DNA from: SVKR01 sp963649145
GTDB taxonomy: Bacteria; Bacillota; Clostridia; Oscillospirales; Oscillospiraceae
Assembly: GCA_963649145.1 (NCBI GenBank)
Contig: CAVJGI010000108.1
Location: 1 to 6,994, forward strand
Reading direction: 5' to 3'
Length of the DNA: 6,994 bases
In this document: positions 6,514 through 6,994 of the stretch, in pieces
Numbering within the stretch: position 1 is the stretch's first letter
How the letters are laid out: each line of letters starts with the position of its first letter
The notes under the pieces: model-generated
Database searches by the model: none
What the model was told of the DNA's origin: nothing
What the model saw: the letters and a program-made list of their open reading frames with translations, nothing else
Made by a program: the position numbers and the translations under genes

Positions 6514-6777
6514 ATGAAAACGAAAAAGCCCTTTGCGGCTGTCCTTGTGCTCTGCGCTCTGCTCGCTGCGCTGCTGAGCGGCTGCGGCAGTGAGACGCCG
6601 GCACCGACCGCGACGCCGATGCCCACCGCCGCGCCCAGCGCGAGCCCGACCCCGGCGGTCACGCCGATGCCGAGCCTCGACCCGGAGAACGGCGAGGTCA
6701 CGGACGAAGACGGCGTCCTCGGCAACGAGCCGGAGGAGACAAAAATGCCGGATTCCGATATGGGAAAACGCCGCTGA
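6514..6777 (+). CDS. Small Pro/Thr-rich lipoprotein of unknown function
   Basis: The 87-residue product has a classic lipoprotein signal: MKTKK, a hydrophobic core, then LLSGC with the lipidated cysteine at C24. Lipidation and anchoring to the outer face of the cytoplasmic membrane are therefore expected. Residues about 26-55 are a low-complexity Thr-Pro-Ala-Ser linker with repeated TPxP-like units. The remaining roughly 30 residues are acidic (PENGEVTDEDG...EPEET) and end in GKRR. No folded domain is recognised, so it may be a surface spacer or linker protein. The gene is divergent from the operon and followed by a hairpin. The ATG was chosen because it begins a proper signal peptide and is preceded by GGAGG. 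Confidence 0.85.
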   Translation: MKTKKPFAAVLVLCALLAALLSGCGSETPAPTATPMPTAAPSASPTPAVTPMPSLDPENGEVTDEDGVLGNEPEETKMPDSDMGKRR

Positions 6778-6789
6778 GCAAGGAACAAA

Positions 6790-6815
6790 AGCGCGCGCCG
6801 AAATCGGTGCGCGCT
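6790..6815 (-). terminator. GC-rich hairpin with its T-tract on the minus strand
   Basis: An 11-bp stem (6790-6800 with 6805-6815, one G-U pair) closes a 4-nt AAAT loop, 12 nt after the lipoprotein stop. On the plus strand no U-run follows (ACATACTG). On the minus strand the stem is followed by TTTTGTTCC, so as an intrinsic terminator it would act on transcripts entering from the right. It may still stabilise or end the lipoprotein mRNA. Confidence 0.55.
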
Positions 6816-6906
6816 ACATACTGTTGTCCAGATCCGGATAGAGACCACAAGATATGCGGTCCGAAAAGAAAGTTGAAAAAAAGATAAAAAATTGCGAAAA
6901 AAGGTG

Positions 6907-6935
6907 TTGACAAATCCGGAAGATGATGGTATATT
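6907..6935 (+). promoter_or_regulatory. Strong sigma-A promoter for a gene beyond the window
   Basis: A perfect -35 box TTGACA (6907-6912) is separated by 17 bases from TATATT (6930-6935), which matches the -10 consensus at 5 of 6 positions. The upstream DNA (about 6866-6903) is rich in A-tracts, resembling an UP element. Initiation is expected at about 6941-6943. No other promoter in the window is as close to consensus. Confidence 0.85.
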
Positions 6936-6994
6936 AACAAAGCTGTCACCTCCGAGGGACTTCACAAGAAACTTGGACAGGTTGCACAGCGGTG
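6936..6994 (+). other. Start of an untranslated leader, cut by the window edge
   Basis: About 50 transcribed bases follow the promoter with no ATG on the plus strand. Short potential stems include CTGTC/GACAG (6943-6947 with 6976-6980), GCTGT/ACAGC (6942-6946 with 6986-6990) and CAAG-AAA-CTTG (6965-6975). This may be the 5' part of a structured leader or small RNA. I compared it from memory with common riboswitches, T-boxes, RNase P RNA and tmRNA and recognised none. Confidence 0.35.

Noticed and set aside
6483..6965. Minus-strand open frame of 160 codons covering the lipoprotein and right-edge promoter
   Set aside because: It has no ribosome binding site and overlaps a lipoprotein gene with a clear lipobox, a hairpin and a promoter. 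The Gly/Val-rich part mirrors the Thr-Pro linker on the other strand.
6936..6994. Riboswitch, T-box, RNase P RNA or tmRNA at the right edge
   Set aside because: None of the consensus motifs I know for these classes is present in the visible 50 or so bases, and the element is truncated by the window edge.

Overview
The window looks like chromosome of a GC-rich member of the Clostridia, most likely an Oscillospiraceae/Ruminococcaceae-type gut bacterium. This is inferred from strong AAAGGAG/GGAGG Shine-Dalgarno sites, a secreted nuclease carrying 'NYFKLRD...VGWDGE' stalk domains typical of that group, a DUF3810 protein, a short Pro/Thr-rich lipoprotein, and GC-ending codon use in most genes. No rRNA or other taxonomic marker is present, so the assignment is tentative.

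Layout. (1) 1-1390, plus strand: a large RES-domain protein, probably cut at its 5' end by the window edge. Its DNA is visibly AT-rich (23 G/C of 60 in one sampled row, against 46 of 60 in a sampled row of the operon), so it looks acquired. (2) 1387-1582: a gene-free junction of intermediate composition, opening with a perfect 25-bp-stem palindrome that contains the RES stop codon. (3) 6397-1583, minus strand: a tightly packed four-gene operon. In transcription order it holds a DUF3810 membrane protein with an HEIAH metallopeptidase motif, a membrane-anchored alpha/beta hydrolase (4-nt ATGA overlap), a MATE exporter (27-nt gap, TTG start), and a secreted DNA/RNA non-specific endonuclease with two stalk domains and a C-terminal His/Cys module (4-nt gap). 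Its promoter places +1 essentially on the first ATG, so the first cistron is a leaderless-mRNA candidate. (4) 6514-6777, plus strand: a divergent 87-aa lipoprotein gene followed by a GC-rich hairpin. (5) 6907-6994: a near-consensus sigma-A promoter and the beginning of a transcript whose gene lies beyond the window.

How the genes work together. Every protein in the operon acts in or outside the membrane (putative protease, hydrolase, exporter, secreted nuclease), which suggests an envelope or extracellular role, but no specific pathway can be read from the sequence. The RES protein runs convergently towards the operon, differs in composition, and is best treated as a separate accessory gene, plausibly a toxin or defence effector. 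I found no CRISPR array, tRNA, rRNA, transposase or integrase. Nothing here proves a new system. The most unusual items are the RES protein with its long flanking regions in AT-rich DNA, the inverted-polarity palindrome next to it, and the leaderless start of the operon.
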